Shown: positions 24,255 through 38,500 of the stretch, piece after piece | How the letters are laid out: the number at the start of each line of letters is the position of its first letter | How positions within the stretch are numbered: the stretch's first letter is position 1 | Assembly: GCA_030737835.1 (NCBI GenBank) | Contig: CM060852.1 | Span: 10,981,343-11,045,342 of the forward strand | DNA length: 64,000 bases | Direction of reading: 5' to 3' | Source of the DNA: Acorus gramineus | Taxonomy: Eukaryota > Streptophyta > Magnoliopsida > Acorales > Acoraceae | Notes under the pieces: model-generated | The model's database searches: none | Seen by the model: only the letters and a program-made list of their open reading frames with translations | What the model was told of the DNA's origin: nothing | Made by a program: the position numbers and the translations under genes

Positions 24255-25519
24255 AAAAATTTATAAATTCAATTTGTCATGAGTATCTACATCATTTTTT
24301 TTTATAAAAAATAAATTTCATTTATTAAGTATATATCTCACGAAAAAAAAAATCAAACTGTATGTAGGTTACAAAAGGGATCAAATGTATCATTTTCCGG
24401 TGGAGGTTTTAGAAGAGGGTGAGGCCCAAAAAATTCTTCAGTTTTTTCAACGAATCAATTTTTTTAGAAAATTATTCTTAGTAGTATGAACTTTATTAGA
24501 TAGATGAATATATATTTTTATAAAACATCAAAAAATTTAAAAATTGTAAATGGAACTACATACAAGACTGAATTTATCATATTACTACTAATAATCCACA
24601 TTTGAAAAGTTAGGCAATAGAGTAATAGCGTTACATTGTTTTTTTTATGTTGATTATCAATATACGCGTTGGCTTAGCTTATTCATATCAATCATGCTTG
24701 TGAACCAAACTATAAACAATCACTCAATATTGTTAATTAGATGTAATTGGATATCTAGCTCAATTAAAAAAATGAAAGTAATTATTTATGTAAAGTTTTG
24801 TCCGTAGGCTTGGTCAATTTGAAACCAATTTTTATTTTTTTTAATATAAAATTTGTTATTAACTGGTTTTAATAAAAGAGATAGTCTTATATTCAGAAGT
24901 ATTTTAATCTTGGATTTCGGTTTCACCGCTTAGCAATAAAAGGAAATTTATTTAATATTGATGAAACTTAACTCTTGTGATAAAACTGCATAATTTCTAG
25001 CTACCCATCTCATATACAAGTAATTACTAATTTTTCTGTGATTGTTAAATAAAGATTTCGGAAGTTGCAAGTGCAAAAGCCCTAATAAATAATACATTGA
25101 TCGTACCACCTAAACTAGTTCATCCCAATCTCATTTTATTTGACATAATCAAAACAATGTCAATATCACAACAAGTGGGAGACTATTAATTCGTTGACAA
25201 AGCATTGCATATTAAAAAGTCAAAACTCTAGCTGTCCAAAAATTCATTCAAACTGGAATGTTCTTTAATTTTTTTCCTGACAACACTTCCTTTTCTTTCT
25301 TCTTAATGAAACTTGTTCTGTTTACCCTCAAAAGGTCTATAAAATAAAATTTACTTCATCGACACGAATTGACAATAACAAGTATTGATAACATTAGAAA
25401 TAGTGTTAAACAACCATTTTTAGTTTTATATACAATTTTTTGTTAATGAGATATGAATGAGATTTCGTATAATTATATCGTGATTACAAATTTTGTTATC
25501 AATTATCGAGTTATATTAC

Positions 25520-25740
25520 TTGTCCGATGGTGCGAGGAGTTTGGGAGAGACTAAAGTTGGCGACTTCGTTGGATGTTGAATTTAATGATCTGGAAGGAAT
25601 GTGAGAAGTAGGCAAGCGATTGAGATCACAGTGGTGATAATTTGATAGATCCATATGGGCTAAAGTATCCCAATTGCTTGTAACAACGATGGTATGGATG
25701 ATTTCGTTTACACAAAAATTAAGGTATCAGCCTTCCGTTT
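25520..25740 (+). mobile_element. Short LINE fragment
   Basis: Plus-strand frames read WAKVSQLLV..MVWMISFT (about 25655-25715), like the AKVSQIL..WVIWLNR block of the two other LINE pieces in this window. Fragment only. Confidence 0.4.
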
Positions 25741-25950
25741 TCAATTAAATTTTTTTTTATTGAGTTATGAATTCAAATTTAAATATTTATACACTTATTT
25801 TTATTAAAAAAAAATTAAATATTTCATGTAAAGAAACATACACCTCATTAAAACGTTGGGGCTGCATGCAAAAACTCCTTTTAACAGCACCCTAAAAACA
25901 AGCACAAAAGCGGAGGAAAAAAAATTAACAAAAACCCCCTGGATCCAAAC

Positions 25951-26418
25951 TTAATTAACCATCGCGGTCCTCATAGGCACTGCATGGCTTTGGCTCCTGG
26001 GGAACATCCGCGCCGTCGCCGCCCCGACCATGACGTCATCCCCGCCGTCATAAGGCATGTCCTCGTCGATCCTCCCTATATTCACGCTCCGGTTCCTCGG
26101 CACACCCCTGACAGCGCCACCGCCGCTGCCGCCGCCAAGAGAGGAGGCAGAGGGGACCGTCAAAGAGTGGGCGGCCTTCTTTAAGGAGGCGAGCCTGATG
26201 AGCTCCCTTACGTCATCGTCGACGTCGTCCCTCTGACGCCAAGAGTTGGTGCTGTAGCTCTTCGGGAGGGTCGAGACGACCATGCCCCGCCGGTAATGGG
26301 CCCGGCTCGCGCAGCCCGTCATGGATTGCACGTAGAGGTCCCTCGCCCGGACGAGAGCCCTCAGTGGGGCCTTCATGTATCGGATGAACCTGTTTGGGGA
26401 GCTCGCTTTCGTCGTCAT
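25951..26418 (-). CDS. Small conserved plant protein of unknown function
   Basis: Intronless reading frame of 155 codons from the ATG at 26418. GC-rich, in sharp contrast with its AT-rich surroundings, as expected for a real coding exon. The protein is basic near the N-terminus (YMKAPLRALVRARDLYVQSM, about residues 14-33), followed by a Cys, SYSTNSWRQ, an acidic patch (DDVDDDVRELIRLAS) and a low-complexity Gly/Ala/Ser stretch. The block around KAPLRALVRARDLYVQSMTG recalls a family of small single-exon angiosperm proteins without known function (from memory, not searched). No signal peptide or membrane segment is visible. A codon two upstream (GTG) is in frame, but ATG is the sensible start. 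A TATA-like box lies about 90 bp upstream of the ATG. Confidence 0.8.
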   Translation of the reverse strand: MTTKASSPNRFIRYMKAPLRALVRARDLYVQSMTGCASRAHYRRGMVVSTLPKSYSTNSWRQRDDVDDDVRELIRLASLKKAAHSLTVPSASSLGGGSGGGAVRGVPRNRSVNIGRIDEDMPYDGGDDVMVGAATARMFPRSQSHAVPMRTAMVN

Positions 26419-26504
26419 CTTCACAGATTGAGAGAGAGAAATAGAGAGAGGGAGGAGGGGGTACCCAATTAAAATGAAGAGAAGTGAAGAGGGTATGGAT
26501 TGGA

Positions 26505-26510
26505 TTTATA
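26505..26510 (-). promoter_or_regulatory. TATA box of the small conserved gene
   Basis: Reads TATAAA on the minus strand, 87-92 bp upstream of the ATG at 26418. The leader between them holds a GA/CT-rich stretch (26420-26455), common in plant 5' leaders. Position and sequence fit a core promoter; untested. Confidence 0.5.
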
Positions 26511-26519
26511 GTTGGGTTT

Positions 26520-29500
26520 GAAAATGGAGAGTTTTAGAGTTTGAAAAGGAGATTGCGAGGAAGAAAGAGAGGGATCGATAAATTGATTGTTTAATTGGCT
26601 GGTTTTGTTGTGTTTATATGAATATGAAGGGATAAAAAAAAACGATGGGATGGGGAAGAGTTCAAAGGACGGATCATCGGTCGTCTTTGTTCATCTATGT
26701 ATTTATTGTTCTGACTTATTCCTCGGCAATTAATCGGCCACCTCACCCGGTGACTAATTAAATCGCGTGGCTTGTCAGACATGTATAGGATAAGGATTCT
26801 ATTACCTTCATCTTTATTAGTTATTATAGTATAAAATATTCATTATATATAATAGTTAAAAATCAAATAAAATACATGAGATATATATCTAATTAAATTA
26901 TTATTATTTTTATAATGTTAAGTACATTTTATTTTTCGGTCTCAATTCCAGTATACACGTGTATTGAATTTTATTTTTAATTTTTTGAACGAGAGCTAGT
27001 AGATATGTAACCTTTATTTCAATGTTTTGAATTTTTTTATAAATAATATATATCATCTAATAATGTAAATGTTTTTTTTATGAAAAATATGAAATATATA
27101 CCCTAATGAATTTGTATAAATGCATTTATAAAAAATATGAAAATTTTCTATCAAATGATAAATCTCGTTAATATGAATATCTATTTTGGTGATTTTCTAT
27201 CGACGCATATGAAACTTAAATTGGGTCTGGAAAAAAAAATTGGGTGTAACAACACTCAATTTTTTTATATTTATTAAAAATATATTCATTCAATTATAAA
27301 TAGAGCAATATACATTTTTCATCAAATCATATACATTATTAAATAGTGTTAATAAAGTAAATCATACGTGATCTATGTTTTAGATGGTAAAGAATACTGA
27401 GTCTAACATTTTTCATAAGATAAAGTAAAATATGTTAGGTACAATCTATTTTTCAACTTAAATTCAATTCCATGTGCCCGTTTATATAAAATATAAAAAA
27501 ATTTAAAGAGACATACATGTAGGTCTAGAATTGTGGCTAGAAAAAGTATTGTCACGGTGCTCTAGTAAGCTATGTCATGTTTCTTTCTCTTGTACACAAT
27601 TCATTAAAGTAAATTTTTTTTACTGAACATTAAAGTAATTATTATTTTTTATAAAAATACATGCTTCAAATATATACTTTTAAAATATATATATGTGAGG
27701 CTTGTAAGTAGAGCTGCACATGAAATTATATCTCACGTTTTCATAAAATAATATCAATCACAAAAATATATATAATTAAATAAATAAACACGAATGATCT
27801 TCCTGGCTTGAAGGAATAGAGAAAAGAACAATTCACGATAAGACTGACAATTTGCCTTAATAAACAAGAATATAAAGGTGAATTTTGTGATAGTTCCACA
27901 TGAAACTTTTGGGTGGTTGATGCATTAATTAGTTCACGTGGCATTGGTTGCACAATCGATATGCTATATTGGTTTAGATGTTAGACAAGATCTAGATATG
28001 TAATCTTCAGTCCTTAATTTCGATTAGAGGGCTTTTTAGGAATAAAAATAAAAGGATTTTGTTTACATATATACCCCACAAAAGATTTGATATTCTCAAA
28101 ATACTCCTGTAGTCCTGTTAAAACTCTATTACCACCGGTACTCCTAAAAATGGTTAAATTGTGCATGATTTCCCTTTTGAAAAATATTTATATATGCACA
28201 TTATAAATATTTTTAAGTTTTACAAAAATACATGTAAACATTTTCAGATTTGCTGAAAATACAAATTCATTAGGGGTATTTTGATTAAATGTTATTTTTA
28301 GGGTATATGTGAAAACAAATCCAAAAAATAACTTCTCTTTCTATAATTGTGAAGATATGAAAATTATGAAGGATAATAAGGCAAGTAAATAGATATTTCA
28401 CTCTAATACATGTCAATCAAGTAATTGATCCGTTTTAATGATCTCTTTATCTCTCTTAGATTATGTGCCCCAGTCTATTTTGGAGTTCTTCAAGCAATGA
28501 ATTACCTCTAAAAAACCTAATTTAAAATTTGGATTAAGAAAATTAAAACATATATATTCTCTCTAGTCTGAAAAAGTATTAAACTAACCACTTGGATTAT
28601 TTTATGATATACCCAATTATTCTGGTTCTATAGAGGATAGCATAAGATATAGATGATTGGTGATCAGTACGATTGATTAACTGATTAAACACATGGAGCA
28701 CAAGCTAACTTATATTATAATTGTTGCTTTATTAGAACACTTAATGGGAACATGTGCAGCTAGCTCTCGTCTTGTGACTTCCTTTTTTTTGTTGGGTTGG
28801 TAGTTAAAGGGAATACACAAGCTCTACAAAAAGTGATTATTTTTTTAATAGACTATAACAATAATCTATCTGCAGTAGTTCACACCTACCTAGTTTTATT
28901 ATAACTATGATGATAAATTATAATTTAGTATCAACTTATTCGAGCTCAAAAATGCATGTTTAGATAAGCCAATAGAATTTTAGTTATTAAACATTGAAAA
29001 TGCAAATCCAAACATATTGAACATGAACGTTGTTACACTAAATTCTATCTTTATTTAATTCCATAAAATGTTTTTAGATAGGCGTGTTTGCATTTATATA
29101 CTTCTATATGCAGAAATATATTTTGTATGCTAAAAATAGAGAGAAAAATAAAATTGTATGTATCTTAATTTTTTAATAAAAGGTAAAAAAATATCCAAAC
29201 AAGCCAAGAAAACAAGATTAAAGAAAAAAAAGTAAAAGAACATGGCCAAATGACAGGTCAACGAAAGTATAATCTCTAAACTTTCATGGAATTATAAAGT
29301 ACCCATAGCTGTGTCGCACATTTATATAAATATAATCCTAATCTTGATGGAGTGACTAAAAATTGATCAATCTGATAACTAAATTAAATATGAATCAATC
29401 ATAAGAGTATATATATGTCATCAGAGTAATCACGTTTAGGATTAGTGTTTGGGTCATTAAATTAAAACTCTTGATTATATGATCAATTTTTAAATTAAGA

Positions 29501-30110
29501 TATGTCATCCACACCATCAAAGTTATGTTAAAATACCCTAACCACTACAACTAACATCCATATTTGTCACGTGCTCAACCATCAACCCCTCTCATAAACA
29601 CATAAATACACACATACATACAAGTTCTACAAACTAAGTTTATGTCCACCATTACATGATGTATGTTCATCCAAATGAAGTTCAAGAAATGGACGTCTCT
29701 TTGGCAAAATCGGGAGGTGAAGTTTATTAATCGGCGAGGGAGACTCTTATATGTCAATTTCAAATCCAAATTTATATGTCAGTTTAGATGTCAGTTTGAA
29801 TAAATCCAAATTTAGACACAAATATTGACTTATTTTTGTGACTTTGGCTCGGTATTCTATTTTTTCGGGGTCATTATCAAAACTAATTAATCCATTTCAA
29901 ATGAAAAACGCGCCAAAAGTCGTTAGTCAAATCGGCGACGGCAAAAACTAGCCCGGGAAATGGGACTTTTTTTTATTATTTTAATTAGACCATTATTTGT
30001 TTTTATTAAATTAAATGAAAAAAATCAAAATTAAAAATGGAATTGTTCTCATCATTTTTTTTATTTTTTTTAAGGCACTTGTTTATGAAATGCATTTGAA
30101 ATATAAAAAG
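26520..30110. other. AT-rich intergenic region, nothing recognised
   Basis: No frame of coding character on either strand, no RNA gene or repeat that I could define. Mostly T/A runs and short low-complexity stretches. Confidence 0.55.
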
Positions 30111-30118
30111 GATAAGTC

Positions 30119-30645
30119 TAAATAACCTCGGTAAACTGTTTGAAATTCATATAACCCTCTCATTTTTCTTAAAGTTCATATAACCCTATGAGCACACATA
30201 TGTAAATTTAAATAACCCCTTGAATTAAATTTCAGTAGACAGATGAGGAATATTTTACGAGTATTCCATTTTGTTGACTATGAATGAAAATATAATATAC
30301 AAAAAATCTTACAATTTGTTAAAAATGCGAAAACCATTATGTACACAATGATTTTACCCTTCTGGATATATTATAAAACCATATATGAGGTGTAAAATAG
30401 TCATTTACATATGATTTTTTACATTTTTAGCACATTGTAGAGGATTTCTAATATATTATGTTTTCAACTATGGCTAACTAGCCAGATAGAATATTTCCTA
30501 AATAAATCCTAACTTATCAACGAAAATTTAATTTAGGGGGTTATTTGGATTTACATAGATATTTTCAGGAGATTATATAGGCTTTAAGAAAAGTCGAGGG
30601 TTATATGTATTTCAATTCGTTTACAGGAGATTATTTGGATTTTTT
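30119..30645. mobile_element. Foldback element with long terminal inverted repeats
   Basis: The left arm (about 30119-30234) and the right arm (about 30524-30645) are imperfect inverted copies over about 115 bp; shared blocks include CATATAACCCTC, TTTTCTTAAAG, ATGTAAAT..AAATAACCCC and AATTAAATTT. The spacer is about 290 bp and non-coding. A long-TIR MITE (Mutator-like or foldback) is the likely origin. Target duplication not resolved. Confidence 0.65.
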
Positions 30646-32500
30646 TCAATATAAAATTGGTTCAGTTTTATTTTTATTATTATTATTATTTATTTACTTT
30701 TGTAAATGTTAAACTGCATAAAGCATAGGGAAATTGCAAAAATGATTGTAAAAATACATGAGTGTCTCATAGCCCATATTCATTTGTAAAGCTGCCTTTT
30801 TTTTTGAGGAACATTTGTAAGGCTGCTTAAGCCACATTCTGACTCTGTATAGTTAAGCTGATTTTATGGTACCGGCTACTAGGGATCCCATATATATTAT
30901 TTTGAATACTTAATTCGAAATACCATTATAAAAAAAGTGTTGTAATAATATGCAGTGAATCAATCTATAATTTATTAAAGGTTTTTATAATTATTTTATC
31001 TTCCAAGATTTTATCATAAAAGAAGAAGTATAACAAATGGCGGCTGAAATTTATGGATGTAATCTGATTTTTGGATGGAGAAGTGTTTTTTTTAAGGGAA
31101 ATTGTAGGCTAATATTAATTTCAATCATAATCTAAATAGGCATTGTTTTCAATGTCAATTTAGTCAGCTACTCTGCCAAAAGATATATTCTAAAAATAAA
31201 ATAAAAGCTAAATTAAATACAATTGTTTTGAGATATATTCTAAAATAATATATACTACTTTGATTTAGTATAATATTAGATTGGAGAAAATATATAATAG
31301 ATTAGAACATGAGAGAAATTACTAGTGGAATAATTGAATGTATCAACATCCACGTATTCCACCTCTACCAATGTTGAAATGGGCCTGCCGCCCGCCCATG
31401 TGAAAGGTATTTAGGTCCATGGATCCTTGTATAACCTTGGATTAAACGCTGATCACACTTCTCATGTGATTTAATCACTTAATCCTCGTTTAAGCCCACT
31501 TATTATTTCCCCCCGTATTGGAGTTACAAGCATCTCGGTTTCTATCTAAAAAATTAATGAAATTTTACATAAATTATAATATCAATAACACCTCTAAGAT
31601 AGATTTTTTTTTTAACTTATTTTAAAAATCTTAATAAAATCAAACAAAAGTATTACAATTAACTTATTTAAACTAAAAATTTAGAAAATATTACGCTCTA
31701 GTCCAAAACGCATTTCACTTATGTTTTTTATATAATTGAAAATCATATATTTTATATTTCATTCATATAATAGGTATGAATTTTTATAAAATGTAAAATA
31801 TATGTTTAACATAACATGAAATAATAGAAAAGATCTAACAAAACAAAACTCATAATTCTCAAAAAAAAAGGAAAATTAAAATATTATTAATGAAAAATGA
31901 TCTACCCTAGGTTTTAAATCTCTCTTTATGCTAATAACAAAAAATTAAAAAAATACCAAAAATATAAAAATCAAAACTAGTTATAACTGAATCTACGAGA
32001 TCATAAATAATCATTTAAATTAATAGAGATCCATTCCAATTTGTTGTGATAGAAATATCACAATTTTTAAAATTAATAAAAATAGTATATTCACTGATTT
32101 AAGGGCCTAAAAAAATTGAAAATTTTCATTTGGATTCTGAAGATTAGTGCAGTGCCCTTGATTTCTACTTTGTGATGGTCTCACGGTTCTACGAAAACGT
32201 CAGCCATCCGTTCTGCATATGATATGATTTATAAAAAAAATGTAAAAACAACAAGATAAATACCTTGTAATTATAAAAATTGGAATGAGCTAAAGAAATA
32301 GATGAGATTTGTTTTTTGAACCTATAAAAAAGAGAGAGAGTGATGAGGGTCCAAAAATTTTAATCTAAAACTACTACTAAATGAACATCAGCTGAATAAA
32401 ATACTGGGTGAAGTGTCTTTTTGATGTAGTCGGGTACATCATCAGATCACTTTAACCCCACGGAAGCAGCAGTAGCGGGGCATCACGATTTTCTCTTAGA
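30646..32500. other. AT-rich intergenic region 3' of asparagine synthetase
   Basis: No gene seen. Contains one copy of interspersed repeat C (31860-32115, listed separately). Confidence 0.55.
31860..32115. repeat. Interspersed repeat C, copy 2
   Basis: Shares with 59375-59640 AAATATTATTAATGAAAAA, CCTAGGTTTTAAAT/CCTTAGGTTGTAAG, GAATCTAYGRG, GATATCACA and TTTAAGGGCCTAAAAA/TTTAAAGGCTTAAAAA. Probably part of a decayed retroelement; type unknown. Confidence 0.5.
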
Positions 32501-32585
32501 AATAGCATGAGTAAGGCTCTACAATACCATCCTATGTTTTTTGAGGGAGAATCACAGCTGAAACAGAATCAATCACTGCAAATTC

Positions 32586-35500
32586 CTAATATGCATCAAC
32601 ATGAACACCGAGAACGGCACGACCAGAGGGATCCAGGTTTTTCTTCCAAGCCTTGTCCCACTCCACTGCTTTGGCAGTACTGCAGGCCACGCTCGGCCCT
32701 CCAGGGACTGTTGACCTTGCAGCATTCTGTTCAGAAATAGAAGTGGAGATGTTTTGATCAAAACCTCATAAGTGGGACTAAAAACTAAGATATATTGAAA
32801 ACTTGACATGGTTTAGCTATGACACTTCTACATCAAGAGACAATGACTAAATCAAGATTGGAAACACAAACATAACAAGGGCCTATGAGGCTATACTGCT
32901 GGAACTAATCAGTTCCAATAAAATGAGAAATAACTACTTCACAACCAAATCAATTTTTCACGTGAAGTTGGCTCTTTTGCTAGAGCCAGGGGCAGAGCAC
33001 CTAAGGGACGGTGGAGGTGGCTCCTTGATTTGTTGGGGGTGTGGTTCAATTATGTTAGGATAAGTTTGTAATAAGCTACTGTGTAAAAAAAAAAATTTCT
33101 TCTCGCCTCTAAACAACTCATCAGATCTTTACATTGACTCTCTCTGCATTTTCTAATTTTGATAGTTCAAGTTCTCCTCAGGAACAAGGATTTAGTCTTA
33201 TTCCTCATGAGTACGAGTTCTCAGGACAAGTCCGCGTTAATGGCATTTCATAATTGAGCAATATATATTTGTAAAAGTTCATTTTCATTTCTCGATTGTT
33301 CTGAAACAAAAAATAAAATAATGTGTTAAATGAATAAATAAATAAAAAAGTAGAGTGTATATTTTTATCAATTATATCCAAACCCATGCTTGCTATGCCT
33401 CTGGCTAGAGCCACAGGTTTGCTCCCCATAGGACTTAGGATCAAAACCCCTTACCCTTGGGTTTACCCGATGCACTTGGCTTGTGGGTGATTGTGTGCAT
33501 TCAAGGTTTTCCCAAGTAATGTCAAAGTACCTCATCAACAAAAAAAAAATCATTTTTCCAATGTATGATATTGAAAAAAAACTATAACATAATTCAAATG
33601 TTGGGTTATTGCATGAAGCAATGGTAAAATGCTCCGTTTATTAGGACAAAGCCCTAGGTTCAAATATTGAGAGCAGCGACTTTGTGCAAAAAATGATAGG
33701 TTTAGACTGTTTCAGTCCATCCCAATTCAATTCCATAGGATAAAGTCAATTGCGAATATAAGAAAAGAAAAAAAAGAAGAAAAAAAATCACCCTTACCTT
33801 GGGAAAGAACCTTTCAAAGATTGTTCGATAATAGTACGCTTCCTTTGTCAGTGGAGCATTTTCAGGATAGACATTGTGTGCATTACTCAACATTGCATCT
33901 GAGACCTAGAAAATTTTAAGCAAGAGGAATTTAGCAATTTTGGCCTAAGGAATTCAAATCAATTAATTTTGTGACACGAAATATTTGAAAAATCAGCTCA
34001 ATCTAAGAAAATATAGTTTTAAAAGATAGGGTTAAATTGCAAGAGTCACAACTTCATAGATCATTTAAAGACGAGGAGTATAAAATACATGTTCTTCTGC
34101 ATGAGCTCTCAAGCCACCAATCCAGCTATACCCCACTCCATCACTAAATTGCTCCTTCTGCCTGTACAATATGTGCTAAAAACAAGAAAATACAGACTCA
34201 AGCATTAGTTCCTCCTAAGAGGTTATAAGAACAGTCAGATATATGTGTATGCCGATGCTGTACAATGGAGGATCTACAAACCTTTGGGAGATAAGGATTT
34301 TGCTCATCATCAAATGCATTGCGCAAGACCCATTTCTCGATCCGTCCCAAATCACGTCTTACCTGTGGGAAGCACTCATCAATAGTTGAAAAACTTAGCT
34401 TACAATTACACAGCTAATATCAAAATATTTATTGGCTTTCAACAGAATACAGATATTTTTATACAACTGTCTTCTCCAAGATTAACTCAACCTGTCAGAT
34501 TTGCAGATTCTCCTCATATTTTATTGCCAAAACTTCTCTTCTTAGTCCATCAAATATAATATAACAGATGAATGTATACATAACAAAGATGACTGTTTCT
34601 GTCTTTCTGAATTCAAAGAAAGATGAATCTGTCAATGGCCAGAAAGACCACTTAATGTCCTGCTCCTCACCATTCAATAATCCTGCATGGCAGTGCGTGC
34701 ATGTGTGCGCGTGCGCAGGAGGAAGAGGAGGAGGAGGAAGAAGAAGAAGAAGCAAGAATTATAAAGAAAAAAAAGGACCAGTTAGGTTTAAATGCCAATA
34801 AGGTTCCAATTTCTTGCACAGTTCCTTGTATTTGCTACTCTTCTCGACTGGGCTGTAAGTTGCATCTTATTATTAAAGCCCTTCAGTTCAACCTTTGGTA
34901 TACCTATTAAAATTGAATTGAATTGATAGAGTTTCACTGAAATTCTACATTAAAGTTTTCACAAAGATAAATATGTATATTGAGGAGATGCCAAACTTGG
35001 GTTCTGTAAATTTGTATTCAGATAAAACTGTACCAAAAGTAAAGACGGATCCAGCACTCACCATTTTCCATTCTGGATCGATGTCCATAGCAATGTCAAT
35101 GAAATTCTTGTCCAAAAAGGGTACACGAGCCTCCAAACCCCACGCTGAAGTTGATTTGTTAGCCCTCAAACAATCATATAAATGAAGGGCTTTAATCTGA
35201 CTAAAAAAGCACATTGTTAGCTTATTCCAATATTTCAAGTGACAGCTTATTTGAGAAATAAGCAATATATATCCTGGATTCCATGCTTTGAATGTTCTCA
35301 CATTTAATACAAATCCTCAGACCATAGAACCAGTAATTCATACTTCAAAAATTATCCTCAGCTTCTAATCATGGTTAAATACATTGAATTAGTAAAAGAT
35401 GAGTGCCTATCATAAAAACAGTAAATAAAATGAGAACTTTGGTATCTGTATCAAGGAGATTACAAAAATAATGGAAATGGAGGAGTTACCTTTCTACATG

Positions 35501-38500
35501 TTTCACGGTGAAATTCCTCCTTGCTGGGTGCTTTATGAAAATACAAGTAACCTCCAAAAATTTCATCAGATCCTTCACCAGAAAGAACCATCTTTACTCC
35601 CAATGATTTGATTTTCCTTGACATCAGAAACATTGGAGTACTAGCTCTCACAGTGGTTACATCATATGTCTCGATGTGATAAATGACTTCCTCAAGGGCA
35701 TCCAGACCCTCCTGAAATACAAGAAAAACATTAGTTAGTTTCTGGGGAAAAAAAATCACGAAATGGACTTGTTTTCTTTTTTACTCATGCAATTCAAAGG
35801 GATTGTTGCCTGGACTGTGAAGTGGAACTCATGGTGAAGAGTGCCAAGATAATCTGCAACCTCCCTGGCAGCCTTCAGATCTGGGGATCCCTGAATAACA
35901 AAGCACTTCATGTGAAAAATACAATATAAGACATGAATAAAGAGTAAATATAATGTGACGCCCACAAGGAGATAAATCCAGTAAACCAAGTACATGATTG
36001 GACTACTAAAAAAAACCCATATTTGCCATTCAAATTAGTGGCCAAACAAGAATGCTTGGGGCTGACCTGCAATGCTATTCTCCACGTATAGGAGATCCAC
36101 ACAGTTGCTTTTCCCAGAGTGCATGGGATCACTCATGAGAAAACTATGATGGCACATGACAAATGCACTGATCGACAATGTTGGAGTCCACTTAAAAAAT
36201 TTATTTTGTGATGCAAACGAAGGAAAGTTTGTCATCCAAGGATTTACAGCGTGGATCTAAAACCTAAAAATAGTGTTTTTTTCAGATAGGAAAACATATA
36301 ACACAAACATTTCCAAGAAAAAAATTGCACCAGTCCCTCAAAAACCGAAGAAAAGCATGACAATTGTATTTCGGAACTAACTTCAGTGAACAATAACTAT
36401 TTAGATTAGAGAAAATTTCTAGCCAACAAAATATGGTTTGCCTGAAAAACTTCATGTTAGAGAATTTACGCAATTTTGGGTGTATAGTATATACAATACA
36501 TTGACGAGTTTGAAAGCTACAGATTGGTGTAGTTAATAGTTTTGACCAAGTACAAAAGAGATTAAGTAGAAGTTGAACAGCCAAAATTCAATGATATGTA
36601 AAGCTCATAAGACTTTTTCCCAAACAAAAAGTAATCTACAAATTATGTGATTTATTTTTTCTATAAATTCTATATGACAATAGAAAGTTTAATAAAAATA
36701 GCAAGTTTTGAGAAATTGATTTAAGATCATATAATGCAAATGCTTATTCAACGAATACAAAGCATACTGACCTCCAAACCAATGCAGAATGTATGTAATT
36801 GAGATCCCCACTGCTTAGCAACTTTTGTTTCTGTCAGATGGCGTGAAGCAACAGCAGCAACAAGTGAGGAATCAAGCCCACCAGATAAGAGGACACCAAA
36901 TGGCACATCTGTCATAAGTCTCTTGATCACAGCCTGCAAATTTAAAACTCTAGGACGGATAAGCAATATGCATATGAGTAGATGAATTGATGACATGTCA
37001 GCATGAGAGGTGTGCATCATGCCAAGATACTATATGCTTTCTATGAGAGATTCAAGATAAACATTCAAGAACATGGAAAAAATAGAAATACAACAAGTAC
37101 ATTTCAACATGCACGTGCTGAATAAAGAAGGTAAGCAAAAGCAGAAAGATAAAAAATCTACCAAAGTACAACTACACATTGAGACTAAATACAGAAAATT
37201 TCAAGGTGTACCTTCTCAAAGGCCTCCCTCAAAACCAGAGGATCATAAGGAGTTGGAGGTATGCTCTCTGAATACCATGGCGGGTTGTACCACCTTCTGA
37301 GCTCTCCTGCAGACACTCTCAAATACAAAACAAATGAAAACGTAGGGCATGGATGACACACAGCAATCATGAAAATAGAAAATTGCAAGAGCATTTGGAA
37401 CTAGTTAATCCGGTCTTCACAATTTTGCAGTTAAAGGAAAATGATAAAATAGTTTGCCTATTTCATAAGCACTTAATGTCGTACCCCTTTTGCTGGAATA
37501 CAAGTGTCCAGGGAGAAATGTCGTAAAACGTTCACAATCATCACTCAGAGCTTTCATCTCTGAAGCAAACCAAATTGAGCCTGGCACAAGTAGCAACCTT
37601 GAATTAAGTGTAAGTACCACTGTGGACTGTAAAAACCTTCCATGAACAACAAAAAATTGTAAAGGTGTAGAAGAAGATGCCACGAATAGCTCTAATTGCA
37701 AAATAATCAATTAATCCATACTGAATGTCAAAAGAAGTCCAAAGTATACACGCACAATCAGAAACTAAAACAAGCATGCACCATGGGAAAATAGATGGAG
37801 TAGTAAGGCTGCAATACAAAAAAGAATCGAGAAAAAGGCCCTGTTTGGAGCCAATTTTGAAAAACAGCTTTTCATAAGAAATGCTCTCAACTAGTTTTTC
37901 ATAAAAAGCTACTCTAAACCAGCTTTTTCATAAAAGTTCTTTTGATGACTTTTCACATACAAAAACTAAAATCTAAAGTTTAACAAACCCAATTTGGAAC
38001 CATATCTGAAAATGCAATTCCAAGAACACTGGAGGCAACAAGAGCCAAACATTCCAACCAACCAAAAAAAAAAAAAAAGGGAAACCACCAAAACATTTTT
38101 TTTTGCGATAACCAACATAACATTGTTGAAGCGGCAATGATGCATAATTAATGATTACATTATGGAACAAACTTTCATTATTAGTGGGGGAAAAAAAGAA
38201 AAAGGGAAAAGCAGCCAATTTAGCACAATCACATGCTCTTCCTTCAACGAAATAAAACAGATTAGACCCATGCAACTGCATTATATATTATGAAATGAAA
38301 TATCAAAAAGTAACACCTATTTTTGACACATATTAATGGATCCATTAGAAATGCTGCATCATGAGTTTAATTACCATAATCCAAATACATGTTATCCATC
38401 GATGCTTGCTTTGATAAAAAAAAAAATTTAGAAGTTCACATAAAAGCATAATATAGAGTTCAATCACTGAAAGCATATGGCACATATTATGATTTTAAAG

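Larger units (their letters stand above)
22320..25515. other. AT-rich intergenic region
   Basis: Between the FKBP gene start and the small conserved gene. Apart from the microsatellites, repeat B copy 1 and the 110-bp duplication listed separately, I see no coding signal; long runs of A or T and stop-rich frames on both strands. Confidence 0.6.

Noticed and set aside
33600-33720. Possible tRNA-derived SINE (AGGTTCAAATATTG resembles a B box)
   Set aside because: The A box match is poor, no poly-A or T tail and no target duplication found.
34701-34910. Glu-rich small frame
   Set aside because: Produced by the GGA/AGA microsatellite inside an asparagine synthetase intron.
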